From NCBI GenBank assembly GCA_027886175.1, contig JAJNNQ010000096.1, positions 124,001 to 188,000 of the forward strand: a stretch of 64,000 bases of DNA, read 5' to 3'. The first letter of the stretch is position 1. Every line of letters begins with the position of its first letter. The notes under the pieces were generated by a model, which was not told the origin of the DNA, did no database searches, and worked only from the letters and a program-made list of their open reading frames with translations. A program made the position numbers and the translations under genes. The DNA comes from Phylloscopus collybita. Lineage: Eukaryota; Chordata; Aves; Passeriformes; Phylloscopidae. Shown piece after piece: positions 1-10,700 of this stretch.

Positions 1-284
1 CTGCTCTAACCCTCAGTTTTTGCAAGACTCTGAACAGGAGCACTGAGAGGGGTCTCAGCACTGATGGAGAGGGGATTGCAGAAATCTGTGTGCCCCAGAA
101 TTCAAACCACGTGTCACTCAGGCACATGGTGTAGTGGTGAAGGTGGTGGTGCTAGGCTGGTGGTTGGTCTTGATGCTCTTACAGGTCTATTGTGACCATG
201 AATCACAATGATTTTGTGATTCCATGATGATTCCATGGTTTTAAAACTGAAACCACGGAAATATGACCTGATGGGAGCTTGGCT

Positions 285-515
285 TCTGGTAGGTTTAGAT
301 GGGATACTGAAAGGAAGTTCTCCCTGTGAGGGTGGTGAGGCCCTAGCACAGGGTGCCCAGAGCATCTGCCCCATCCCTGGAAGTGTCCAAGGCCAGGTTG
401 GAGAGGGCTTGGAGCAGCCTGGGATGGTGAAAGGTGGCCCTGCCCATGGCAGGGGGTGGGATTGGATGGGCTTTGAGGTCCCTTCTCTCCCAAAACATTC
501 CATGATTCTGTGGTT
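285..515 (+). mobile_element. CR1 3' fragment
   Basis: gtaggtttagatgggatactgaaaggaagttctccc to cattccatgattctgtgg, with cctgcccatggcagggggtgggat in the middle. Confidence 0.75.
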
Positions 516-1654
516 ACCACACTTGGCCCCTGGTTACACTCACCAAGAAGCCAGTGGCCCACTGTGATTGCTGACAGAATGCAAGAACAGACACATTACC
601 TGCCCCAAAGATGCCACCAGCAGAGACAAGGTGATCTGGAGAACAGGAGCTCATTCCAGAGTCGCTTCTTCAGCAGTGCAGATCCATGGGCTCTTTGATA
701 ATGGAGGAGAAGGTGGTGACTCATCCCAGCTGCTGCTCTGGGTTTGATCTGTTCAGGCTCTGCATTTGTACATATCAGATTATCTGGGTTAAGTGCAGCT
801 TTGCTTTTGCCCTTTGTCTGCTCTGAAGCTGTTTAACATGATCTACCTGTTTTTAAGGCATCTCAACTTCAAGGGGTCCCAGGCACTGACAGGCAGTGAG
901 CACTGAGCTCTTTCTGCAGTGACTGCAGGCTTGGTCACTCAACTCACAGCTCCCTGATCCAATTCCCACCCCCTGCTCTGCTGACAGAATTGGAAAAGTC
1001 TCTCCAGTGGTTGCACGAGTCATCCCACTCTAGTTCTTCACGGCCTTTTTATTGTAAAGAACTGAGGAGAAATCCCACATTATTCTAACAAGCAGAACTG
1101 ACACCTGAATGGGACTCTGGGAGTGGGAACAGGAATGTGGTCTTGCACAGTTTCACTGTTAGTTGTTTGCTTTTTTAAAAGGAAACTGCCTTTGATTAAT
1201 GGGGCTGACGGAGAATAATCTGTGAAGAGTCAGTGTTACATTCAGACAGCAGCACTGTTGGGGTACCAGGGCACGAAGCTGTTGTGAGGGTTTGTTGTTT
1301 TGTTGTTTACCAGTGTCCAGCCCTGGTGGCCATCCTCTCCTTCTGGGGAAATGCCCAGGAAGGGCCCTTGACCTAAGGGAGGCAGGTCCCTGGGATCAGG
1401 TCACCTGGCCTTAACCTCTGACCACACTGCAGGGTCCCCAACAGGAGGGATCCAGAACATCCAGCATGACCTGACTAAGAGAAAATCCAGACCTGCTTGG
1501 CTGGTCCAGTTAACACTCTCCCACAGGAACAGGGATATCCAGAGCCAGAGCTCATCCCTGCACTGGCAGAGCTTCCATCCTCAACAGCCATGGGACACAC
1601 ATTTTAATTTCTAGCCCAGACTCACTGCAGTCTGAAAGTTCCTTACTAGGGGAG

Positions 1655-1868
1655 GAGGTGCAGACAGTGATCTCTTCTCTGTGGTCACCAGTGACAGGAG
1701 CCAAGGGAATGGCCTGAAGTTATGTCAGGGGAGGGTTAGGTTGGGTATCAGAAAAAGGTTCTTCACCCAGACGGTGGCTGGGCACTGGAACGGGCTCCCC
1801 AGAGCGCTGCTCACAGCAGCAAGCCTGGAAGAGTTCAAGAGGCGTTTGGACAAGGCTCCTGGGCGGAC
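1655..1868 (+). mobile_element. CR1-like fragment
   Basis: gtggtcaccagtgacaggagccaagggaatggc, then gttcttcacccagacggtggctgggcactggaacgg, the usual CR1 3' body without its tail. It abuts the CpG island. Confidence 0.65.
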
Positions 1869-2458
1869 GGTGTGTGTGTCTCGGGGATGGTCCTGCAGGG
1901 CCAGGAGCCGCGCTCGGCGATCCCCGCGGGTCCCTCCCGGCCCGGCTGAGTCGGTGCCTCCGCGATTCGAACAAACACTGCTGCAGCGTGCCCACACGGC
2001 AGGCAGGACTGCGCAGCCAGGTGCACTGCGTGTCCGCTCTGTCCTCCCTGAAGAGATCACAGCCTCACTGCACAGCGGGTCCCGATTCACAATGTTGCCT
2101 TAAGACTATTTAGGCTATTAAATAAACTGGAATTCACCACAACTGCCGGTAAATGATTTCTGCGGGCAGAGAACTGCACCTTTCCATTGGCGATGCGCAG
2201 CAGGGGCCCTGAGCCGCTCCCGGAGCCGGTTCAATGCCCCCGCTCCGGGATCCTCCCCCGGGACCCGCTCGGTACCGCTTCCGGGCCCGGCCCGGCCCGG
2301 CCCGGCCCGGCCGCGCCTTCACCGGCGCGTCACAGTGACGTCACGAGTGCGTCACGGCGGCGTCACCGGGGAGCGTCAGCGCGCAGCGTCACGTGACGGC
2401 ACCAGCTGACAGGGCCACGCCCCCGCGCGCGCCCCGGCCCGGCCCGGCCCGGCCCGGG

Positions 2459-3163
2459 CAATCCCCGCCGGTGCCGCGGCTCCGGGCCCCGCTCCCGGCC
2501 CGGGCAATCCCCGCCGGTGCCGCGGCTCCGGGCCCCGCTCCCGGCCCGGCCCGGCCAATCCCCGCCGGTGCCGCGGCTCCGGGTCCCGCTCCCGGCCCGG
2601 GCAATCCCCGCCGGTGCCGCGGCTCCGGGCCCCGCTCCCGGCCCGGCCAATCCCCGCCGGTGCCGCGGCTCCGGGCCCCGCTCCCGGCCCGGGCAATCCC
2701 CGCCGGTGCCGCGGCTCCGGGCCCCGCTCCCGGCCCGGCCAATCCCCGCCGGTGCCGCGGCTCCGGGCCCCGCTCCCGGCCCGGGCAATCCCCGCCGGTG
2801 CCGCGGCTCCGGGCCCCGCTCCCGGCCCGGCCCGGCCAATCCCCGCCGGTGCCGCGGCTCCGGGTCCCGCTCCCGGCCCGGGCAATCCCCGCCGGTGCCG
2901 CGGCTCCGGGCCCCGCTCCCGGCCCGGCCAATCCCCGCCGGTGCCGCGGCTCCGGGTCCCGCTCCCGGCCCGGGCAATCCCCGCCGGTGCCGCGGCTCCG
3001 GGTCCCGCTCCCGGCCCGGGCAATCCCCGCCGGTGCCGCGGCTCCGGGTCCCGCTCCCGGCCCGGGCAATCCCCGCCGGTGCCGCGGCTCCGGGCCCCGC
3101 TCCCGGCCCGGCCAATCCCCGCCGGTGCCGCGGCTCCGGGCCCCGCTCCCGGCCCGGGCAGTC
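2459..3163. repeat. GC-rich minisatellite, about 15 units of about 46-51 bp
   Basis: The unit is ccccgccggtgccgcggctccgggcc(c/t)ccgctcccggcccgg(g)caat; copies differ by C/T at one place and by an extra cggcc. All six frames stay open for up to 368 codons, which is a product of the period and composition and not a gene. Confidence 0.95.
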
Positions 3164-3179
3164 CGTGCCCATGGTGCCG

Positions 3180-3206
3180 GTCCCTGTCCCTGTCCCTGTC
3201 CCTGCA
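3180..3206 (+). repeat. Hexamer (CCCTGT)n microsatellite
   Basis: Four tandem copies of tccctg separate the two GC-rich minisatellites. Confidence 0.85.
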
Positions 3207-3208
3207 CA

Positions 3209-3420
3209 GCCGGCCCCGGCCCGGTACCGGACACACACGCTGCTGTCCTCCACCCCCGGCCCGGTACCGGACACGCACGCTGCTGTTCTCCACCCCCGGC
3301 CCGGTACCGGACACACGCTGCTGTCCTCCACCCCCGGCCCGGTACCGGACACACGCTGCTGTTCTCCACCCCCGGCCCGGTACCGGACACGCACGCTCCG
3401 GTTCTCCACCCCCGGCCCGT
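3209..3420. repeat. Second minisatellite, five units of about 40-45 bp
   Basis: The unit is cccccggcccggtaccggacac(ac)acgctgctgtcctcca. It contains a KpnI-like ggtacc in every copy. It directly follows the hexamer run. Confidence 0.9.
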
Positions 3421-4345
3421 GCCTGCCCGGCCCGCCGGGTCCCTCCTCCGCCCTCCCGGGAGCCGCAGCTCCGCCTGCCTCACCCCCCGGGCCGGTTAAG
3501 GCTCACGGAGATGGGATGCACCAGGACATAAGGACCTGAGGGCAGCGAGGCGGCTTTGCCCGAGGCCCAAGGACGGACAAAACAAACTCCTGTGCCGGTG
3601 GCAGTGGTAGCTGTGCCAAGGGAGGTCCTGCAGTGCTCTGGCTTTGGGGTTTTGGTGCTCCAGGTGTGTCACTAACTGTGCCTGTAAGCACAGAATCAAT
3701 AAAAACTACACGTAGCAGCAGCAGCAGTGGCACTGAGCTACAACCACAGCTTCATCTCCTCCAGCTCTTTGTCTCCAGAAGCAGCTGGTGGCCGGCGGGC
3801 AGGACTGGAAACCAACATTCTCCAGCCTCTGGTTATCGCAGGTGTTCCAAGGGCCAGGTTTCTCAGAGCTGAGAACCAGTAAATGTTGTGGTTGTGGTTT
3901 GCAGCTCCCAGGAGAGCCCCTGTCTGTCGGCAGGCAGTCCTTGCAGAGAGCCCTGCAGGCACTCCAGACCCTGCCTGCTGTTCCGTCTGGAGGGAAATGC
4001 AGGGAGGGAGCAGCGCCATCCTTCACCTCAGACACCGACACAGACAGGACTGACTCCTGAGAGCAGGAAAACCTGAATTTAGCAGGATCAGAGACCCCAG
4101 GCTGGGCAGCTTCACACCTGGAGCTGTGTCCTGACATTTCCCACCCCTCCCCGCCCCGGAGCCCATCTGTGAATCGCTGCTGCTGCACTTGGCACTCAGC
4201 TGCAAAAGAGTTTCCTGCAGACCTTTCAACCCAGCCAGCCGTGCCCTGGCCTTTGCCTGTGCCCCCTTTGAGATGTTTGCATTCTCCCTGTGTATTGAGA
4301 TGGGTTATTTCTGTTCCTATTTACATAAAAATCATGTCATCATAG

Positions 4346-4402
4346 CACGGTTGGGGTTGGAAGGGGTCTTAGAGATGATCTAGTTCCAACCCTCCATGAG
4401 CA
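4346..4402 (-). mobile_element. CR1 tail
   Basis: Plus strand: cacggttggggttggaaggggtcttagagatgatctagttccaaccc. Confidence 0.55.
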
Positions 4403-4582
4403 ATCCCTACATAAATAACTTCCACTGATGATGTTTCTGTGTTTGCTTTGCTCTGCAGGGGTAACTGCCTCCCCTTCCCTGACCAGGGTTCAGCTGTGGT
4501 GGGCAGATCACAGACACTGAGAGAAAGCTGGCAGTGACCCTGGCCCGGGGAAACCAGGTGGGGAGAGGACAGAGACACTGAG

Positions 4583-4955
4583 CACAGCAAAGGAGCCAGA
4601 GCAGAGCCCGTGAGGCTTCAGCTCTGACTCCTGAACCCTCCAACACAGCAAAGGAGCCAGAGCAGAGCCTGGCTGAGACTTCAGCTCTGACTCCTGAACC
4701 CTCCAACACAGCAAAGGAGCCAGAGCAGAGCCTGGCTGAGGCTTGCAGCTCTGACTCCTGAACCCTCCAACACAGCAAAGGAGCCAGTGCAGAGCCCGTG
4801 AGGCTTCAGCTCTGACTCCTGAACCCTCCAACACAGCAAAGGAGCCAGTGCAGAGCCTGGCTGAGGCTTCAGCTCTGACTCCTGAACCCTCCAACAAAGC
4901 AAAGGAGCCAGAGCAGAGCCCGTGAGGCTTCAGCTCTGACTCCTGAACCTCCTGC
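4583..4955. repeat. Tandem repeat, about six units of 61-63 bp
   Basis: The unit is cagcaaaggagccag(a/t)gcagagcc..gaggcttcagctctgactcctgaaccctccaaca. Copies are 90 percent or more alike by eye. It lies just downstream of the SCRIB 3' end. Confidence 0.93.
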
Positions 4956-5588
4956 TGCCCAAGGACAAGGCTGCTCCTGAGGCCCAGGTGGCACAGCCAA
5001 GGCCCCTGCTCCAGCTGCACCTGTCACACAGCTGGAAGAATGAGGCTGAGGTCTGGCTTACCCTGGCTCTAGGAGAAGGAAATCCACCCTCTTCTGAGAC
5101 TGCTCCTCTTTCCCTAAGGGTGGCACAGCGTGGTGCCCCATCCATTCAACCAGACTCAGGAAAACCTGATTAAGCTACAAAAAATGGGGTTGGTTTTTAC
5201 CAGTCAAACGATTTTTTAAAACTTTACTAATGTAAACAAAATAGTGTTTGCATGGGTTTGGTGTGGGGTTTTTTTTGTTTGTTTGGGTTTTTTAATGGTT
5301 TTTTGGTTTTGCCTTTTTTTTTTTTTTTAACACAGCCAAGTAAGGAAAGCCAAGAGACTGAAGAGCTTGCTGGTATCACTGTGTTTCATACTGGTTTTTT
5401 TCCCCCATCCCTGAACATTGATACGCTCACAGCTGGCAGTAATTTGGGTGTGCATTAATTTCTGCTCCCAAAAGCAAAACCAGGAGCATCTTTGCTGGTA
5501 ACAGCACCTCCAAAGTGTTGATACTGAAACTGCAGACCTCACACAGGGCAAACCACTGTGACTAAAGGCTCTAAAATGTAAAGTAAAC

Positions 5589-5594
5589 TTTATT
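5589..5594 (-). terminator. SCRIB: Poly(A) signal AATAAA for SCRIB
   Basis: On the minus strand it reads ggATAATAAAGTTTAC. Cleavage is expected 10-30 bases lower (about 5565-5580). The following minus-strand sequence is GT-rich (cacagtggtttgccctgtgtgagg), as for a downstream element. Confidence 0.6.
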
Positions 5595-7282
5595 ATCCTT
5601 GAACCACAAAATAGATTTCTTTGGTTGTACAAATTTCACTAGTTACAGTCTTGATGCGCTAATTTTCCCTCGGAGTCTCTTGGGAGAGAACGGGAGAGAA
5701 TCCAGAGCCTGGCACCAGGTACCGCACAGGGAAAGGAGAAGAATCACAAGTTAGTCACCAAAACCCAGCCAGGATTGTTTCCAAAACTGCTGTTGTTAAA
5801 AAGCAAATGCTAAAATTAGATTTAAAAAGGAAAAGCTCAAATTGCTGATGATGGAAGCAGCTGCAGCTGCAGTGTGAGATTATCAGAGTTCCCCCTTCAC
5901 AAGTCTGTAAAATCAAAACATACCGAGTCAGTTAAAACGATCTGCCAGATTCTGGCATGAAAGGAGAGGCTCAACTAAAAAACTGCACCCAAAAAACTGC
6001 ATCCAGCTCTTTCCTTCAGCAAATGTACAAGCAGATGTGCCTGTCACTGCCCAGCCACTGTGAGGCTCAAGGTCCAACCCTGGTCTTACTGGGGAGTCAG
6101 AGAGCACCAATGGACAGGGAACGGGACTGTGCCGAGCTCGGACCTTCCTCACGGTCAGAGGCAGTGAAAACAAAAGGAAAAGGGTTGTTTCCCCTCACTA
6201 GTGGCAGCAGAGACTGATGGCAGAGTCGGGAGCAGCAACTGTGACCTCCACCTTGGCAGAGCTCACGTGACACAGAACCGGCTCACAGCCCTTGTTCCCC
6301 TGGATAAACCAGGACTCACCCCCGCTCCTTTCTCATTTTCCTTTTTCCCTCTTGCCTGGGCCAACGTGCATTTTCCCTGTCCTCCACGGAAAGGGGCCTG
6401 AAACCAAGGAGCTGGCAAAGTGGAACTGTGTAGTTATTGCAAGGCACAGGCCAGCCCCATCCCTCCAGCCCTGCGGTGCTCCTGGTGCTCCCTGCCAGCC
6501 CACACCAGGCTCCCTGGGACCTCCCGCTCCACCCTGCCGCCAGCACGGACACTGTGGACTCCCCACCAGCATCTCCCATCTGTAAGATCCTGTAACTCCC
6601 AACCTGACCCCAGCAACGCCACGTTCTACCCATCCCCAGTTCCTGAACTCTACTCCCCTAAGGTACCTGCTCCTGTCACACCTCCCACGCTGCCACCGTG
6701 TCCCACCCCAGTGTCCTGCTCCCCACTGCTGTCACACCCCCCCCACACCCTGCTGCGCTGTTGGCTCCGTGCCATTCCTGCCCCAGGGGACCAGTTCATC
6801 CCCAGCACTGCAGGAGAGACTCCTCCAGGTGTGACAAGGGGGGCAGCACCCTCCAGTGAGGGACCTGTCCCCAGGACAGTGCAAACCCCCAGCAGGGGCA
6901 GTGTCCCACAGGACAGAGGCAGGTGGCAGAGAGCTGGCTCTGTTTTCCTTGAGCACAGAGTGCCAGTGGCAGAGGGAGGCACTTTGCTGGAACTCTGGTG
7001 GGTTTTTTTTCCTTTTTCTTCTTTTTGCCTCCAAGCTTCCCATTCCCAAACACTCCCAAAGGGAAGTGAGGTGACACAGTGCAGGAGGTGGGAGGAGACG
7101 CTTTTTGGCAAAAGACTGGAAATTGAATAGGAGTAAAGGCAGGCTGGACCTTCCTCCTGATTCCCACCAGAGGAGAAGCTCCTTTTAACCACTACAAAAC
7201 CCAAGTTGAGGCAGTAACAGCTGGAGCCCAACACACTCTCACACTCCTACATTCTCCCTGTCCTACCCTTCCCCACACACAA

Positions 7283-7290
7283 TATTTACA
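7283..7290 (-). promoter_or_regulatory. Pumilio-type element TGTAAATA in 3' UTR
   Basis: The minus strand reads TGTAAATA, matching the Pumilio consensus UGUANAUA, about 280 bases after the stop codon. Functional use is inference from the motif alone. Confidence 0.35.
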
Positions 7291-7569
7291 GGCTAACAAG
7301 CTGCCCACTGTCCTGGCCACACTTCCTCTCCATCTGCCAGCAGTCAGTCCAGTGTTGTCCCAGGTTTGGGATGTGCCCCAGCGCGCTGCTGGATGAGGAA
7401 CGAGGGCGGCTCACAGCCTCGGAGGAGTCAGTTGGCCACAGAGCTCACAGGAAGCTCAGGTCCCATCCAGAGTCTGCAGGCAGGGGGGCAGCCTGGTGCT
7501 GTCCCTGGAGCACAGGAAGCTCGGAAGGGCCGTGCCAGGCCAGCCCGTCGCCCAGCTGTGCCAGGTCAC

Positions 7570-7730
7570 CTATGTGGGGACAGCGGTCTCCAGGCTGCGC
7601 CGGCTGTGCCGCAGCTTGCGCTTGCTGCTGTACAGGGCCATGTCCTCCAGGGCCGAGGGAGCTGCTGCTGATGGGTCCCGTGTGCCCAGGGTCTCCTCCT
7701 CCTCTGGCTGCCCGTCCTGCTCCCGGGACA
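7570..7730 (-). CDS. SCRIB: SCRIB exon 30: C-terminus and stop
   Basis: Residues 1214-1266 and TAG at 7572-7570. VSREQDGQPEEEETLG, then SALEDMALYSSKRKLRHSRR, SLETAVPT. It aligns with mammalian EEDGEVALVLLG and EDVALCSSRRPVRPGRRG. The acceptor is gtcgttgcag. The protein ends ETAVPT, so the ETAV string is two residues short of being a terminal class I PDZ ligand. Confidence 0.95.
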
Positions 7731-10700
7731 CTGCAACGACAGGAGACCTTTAGATCTGCAGACAAAGCTCTGTGCTAAGGCAGGTGGGACACTGAGAAGA
7801 AATCCTCCCTTGTGGAGGGGCTGAGGCCCCAGCACAGGCTGCCCAGAGAAGCTGAGGCTCGCAGCAACCCCGCCTGATGGGAGTGTCCCTGCTCAGGGCA
7901 GAGGGAAGCACCGGGTGATCTGGGAAGTCCTTTCCTACCCAAACCATTCTGTGATTCTGGCAGCACACAGCTGGCACAGTTAATGCAGATTAAGGCTATC
8001 AGAGGATGACAGAACGGTTTGGGTAGGAAAGAACCTTAAAGCTCATCTCATTGCAGCCCCTGCCACAGGCAGGGACCCACTAGATCAGGTTGCTCCAAGC
8101 CCTGTCCAGCCTGGCCTTGAACGCTTTCAGGGAGTGTTCCAGGGCATTCCCAGGCAGCAGATTTGGGACAGCACTGGTCTCAGTCACTCACAGAAACCCC
8201 ATGCCCAGAACCTCCTGGTGACCTGGAGCTCACACAGTGACCCCTGTGGATCCTGGGAAGGATCCATGTGTGAGAGGACACCTGCCTGTAACGCCCATCC
8301 TTCACTGAACATGACTGGAACTGCCAAACTACATGAAAATTCAAGTGCCCTGAAATGTTTCTGCTCTCCAGAGCGTGGATCCACCCTGGCTCAGGCCTGC
8401 AGGGGCTGAGGGGTGCCTCTGTCAGGAGGGGAAGGAGCCTCTTTGGTCACAGACTGGCCCAGCTGGTCAGGAGGGCTCTAAACCTATGGGCACCACAGAG
8501 ACAGGGTGGGACAGCTCCTGTGCCCCAAGTGTTGGAATGGGAGGGTCCAGAGCCTTAGGGAAGGACAGGGACAGCCAGGTGAGGGTCACCCTCTGATCAG
8601 TGCCCAGCTGGACACAGGGAGCTGCACCAGAGAGGCCTGAGGAGCTGGGCAGAGCTCACAGGGCAGGACTGCAGGGACAGGGGACATTCCTGATCAGGAG
8701 GGCTGAGGGGATGAGATCTCCATGGACAGATGGGAGCAGCCTCACATTGACAGGCCTTGGTCCTTGGGCCAGGGGGTGGGGAGTTCAACCACCCCAGCAT
8801 AGGAGAGGAGAGATTGGGATGGGATGGGATATCCAGATAGGATGGGATGGGATAGGATGGGATATCCAGAGAGGATATCTGTTGCAGGACTGCCCTGCCC
8901 AGGAGGGCACAGGCAATCCATGAGCTTCAAGTGCAAATGGACTCCTGGGAAATCTCCCTGGTGCCTTTGGGTGCAGCAGAGAACCTCAAATAGAGAAATC
9001 CATGAGAATCTGCCAGCCCAAAGGCTCAGCCTGCTGAGCTGTGCCTGTGTCCCTCTGCCCCAGAGGCAGATCTCTGCAGTGGGAAGCCATTCCCCCCTGT
9101 CCTGTCACTCCAGGCCAGTGCACAAAGTCCCTCTCCAGCTCTCCTGCAGCCCCTCTGGCTCCCCAGAGCCTTCCCTTCTGCAGGCTGAGCACTCCCAGCC
9201 CTCCCAGCCTGTGCAGGCCCTTCAAAGGACGCTGGGGCTGGAAGCAGCTGAGTGAGCCTCAGACAAGGCACACAGGTGTAAAAGCAACACCTGAAGATAA
9301 AAATCCAGCCTGGGTGGGTGGGGGAGGAAATGCCACAGCTCAGAGAGAGGTCACTCCTTTTAGACCCTCTGAGGCCAGAGGAGCCCCCAAACATGCAGGT
9401 TCAGTGATCCCCAGGCAGCACACCAAGCCTGAAAAACATCTGGATGGTCCCCTGGGAAAAGCTCTGCTGCAAAGGAGCTTTGGGGCAGCTCTGGGGGGCA
9501 AAGAAGCAGTTACAGCAGAGGGAAAGGGCAGGAAGGTGCTGCCACAGCACCCAGAGCCAGGACCCCCTGAGGAGGAGGAGTGAGGAAGGCTGTGTGAGGA
9601 GAGGCTACTGATGCCACCAGGCTGTATCAGGGAGTCAAATGAATCCCAGTTAGAACAAAGTGCATCGTGATCCATACAGCTGAGGGGTAAAATGACATGG
9701 GAGGGGCAATTTACTGCAGATGTGAACAGATTCAAGAAAGGAAGGGCTCTAAAATCAAACCCTCTGTCTTAGAAAGTGCAAACCCACGGATGGCTGCAGC
9801 CTGGAGCAATTCTGGAAGGAACCACTTTGTGCAGTTCTTCCTTTGTGTCCTTTTCTGGCACTCCCAGGGCTCCCATCACACCCCAGATCTGCCAGAACCT
9901 CGTGCTGACTCCCTAAGTTTGTTTTTACACCACTGGATGACACTTAAGCTCAATGAAAGGAACAGAATCCTGACTGCATAAAGGAAATGCACCATCCTCG
10001 AATGAGATGAGGGCTCTGCAGGCACTGGCAGGGATTTCTGTAGCTGCTGGCAGCTTCCCAGCAGTGCCATTTCACCCTGAGGTTTAGCTGTGGGAAAAGA
10101 TGGGAGAGCAGAGTTCAGAATGCCCTCCCCTCCTGCACAGACTGCAGGCACTCCTGGTGAAATAAAAATGGTCCAGGTGAGTCTGGGAATTATTCCCACA
10201 AACAGGAACCAGGATTTGCCTGGGAAGGAGGGAACTGCTGCTCTGCTGGCTGATGTGACTGGCACAGACAGAGCCAGGGAGACACAGGCACCCACTGCAG
10301 CCCAGAGGATACAAGGGAGTTATCAGGAAACAATTAAAGCAAATAAAATGCCTCATTGTGGAACTTGATATTCCAACACTCCATGTGGAAGATTAAAAAA
10401 ACCTGGGCAGTTTCACAGAGGCTCATTCCATTGCTGATGCAGACACAACACCTTGTTCAAGACATGCCTACACAACAGGTGAGCCCAGAAAATTGGGAAT
10501 ATTCATCTGTACAAGCTCACTGTCCCTGTTTCTTATGGTCTTGCCCCAAGAACCAACTTGCAGCCAAACAGGATCCTGGTGCATCCTGAACCAGCACAGG
10601 CCTCACTTACACATTTCCCATCCTGAGAGAGCAGGGAACACTGGAGGAAAGCACAGGCACTGGCACTGGTATGCACCCAGAGATTCCAGTTTGGTGAAAT

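Larger units (their letters stand above)
2140..3500. promoter_or_regulatory. CpG island, candidate promoter downstream of SCRIB
   Basis: This is a very CpG-dense stretch in an otherwise CpG-poor region. It contains a perfect CRE palindrome TGACGTCA at 2336-2343, a perfect TCACGTGA E-box at 2389-2396, more CGTCAC half-sites between them, and a CCAAT box in inverted form (ccattggc) near 2185. Such clusters mark CpG-island promoters. From 2459 it is taken over by tandem repeats. No coding exon could be recognised on either side, so the gene it serves and its direction are unknown. Confidence 0.5.
1..5569. other. Sequence downstream of SCRIB, no recognised coding gene
   Basis: It holds three CR1 fragments, the CpG island and its minisatellites, and the 61-bp tandem repeat. 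A plus-strand AATAAA lies at 3698-3703, about 200 bases after the repeats, and could end a short non-coding transcript from the CpG island; this is speculation. 520-1650, 3500-4340 and 4960-5570 show nothing I can name beyond an A/T-homopolymer patch at 5260-5330. Confidence 0.6.
5570..7569 (-). other. SCRIB: SCRIB 3' UTR (likely, about 2.0 kb)
   Basis: The region runs from the stop to the first canonical poly(A) signal on the minus strand. I see no other AATAAA or ATTAAA between them. No exon-like or CR1 sequence stands out. The length is inferred; mammalian SCRIB 3' UTRs are shorter, so an earlier non-canonical site is possible. Confidence 0.55.

Noticed and set aside
2363..3539. Six large frames of 305-368 codons in the CpG island
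   Set aside because: All frames on both strands are open, which reflects the GC-rich repeat and not coding.
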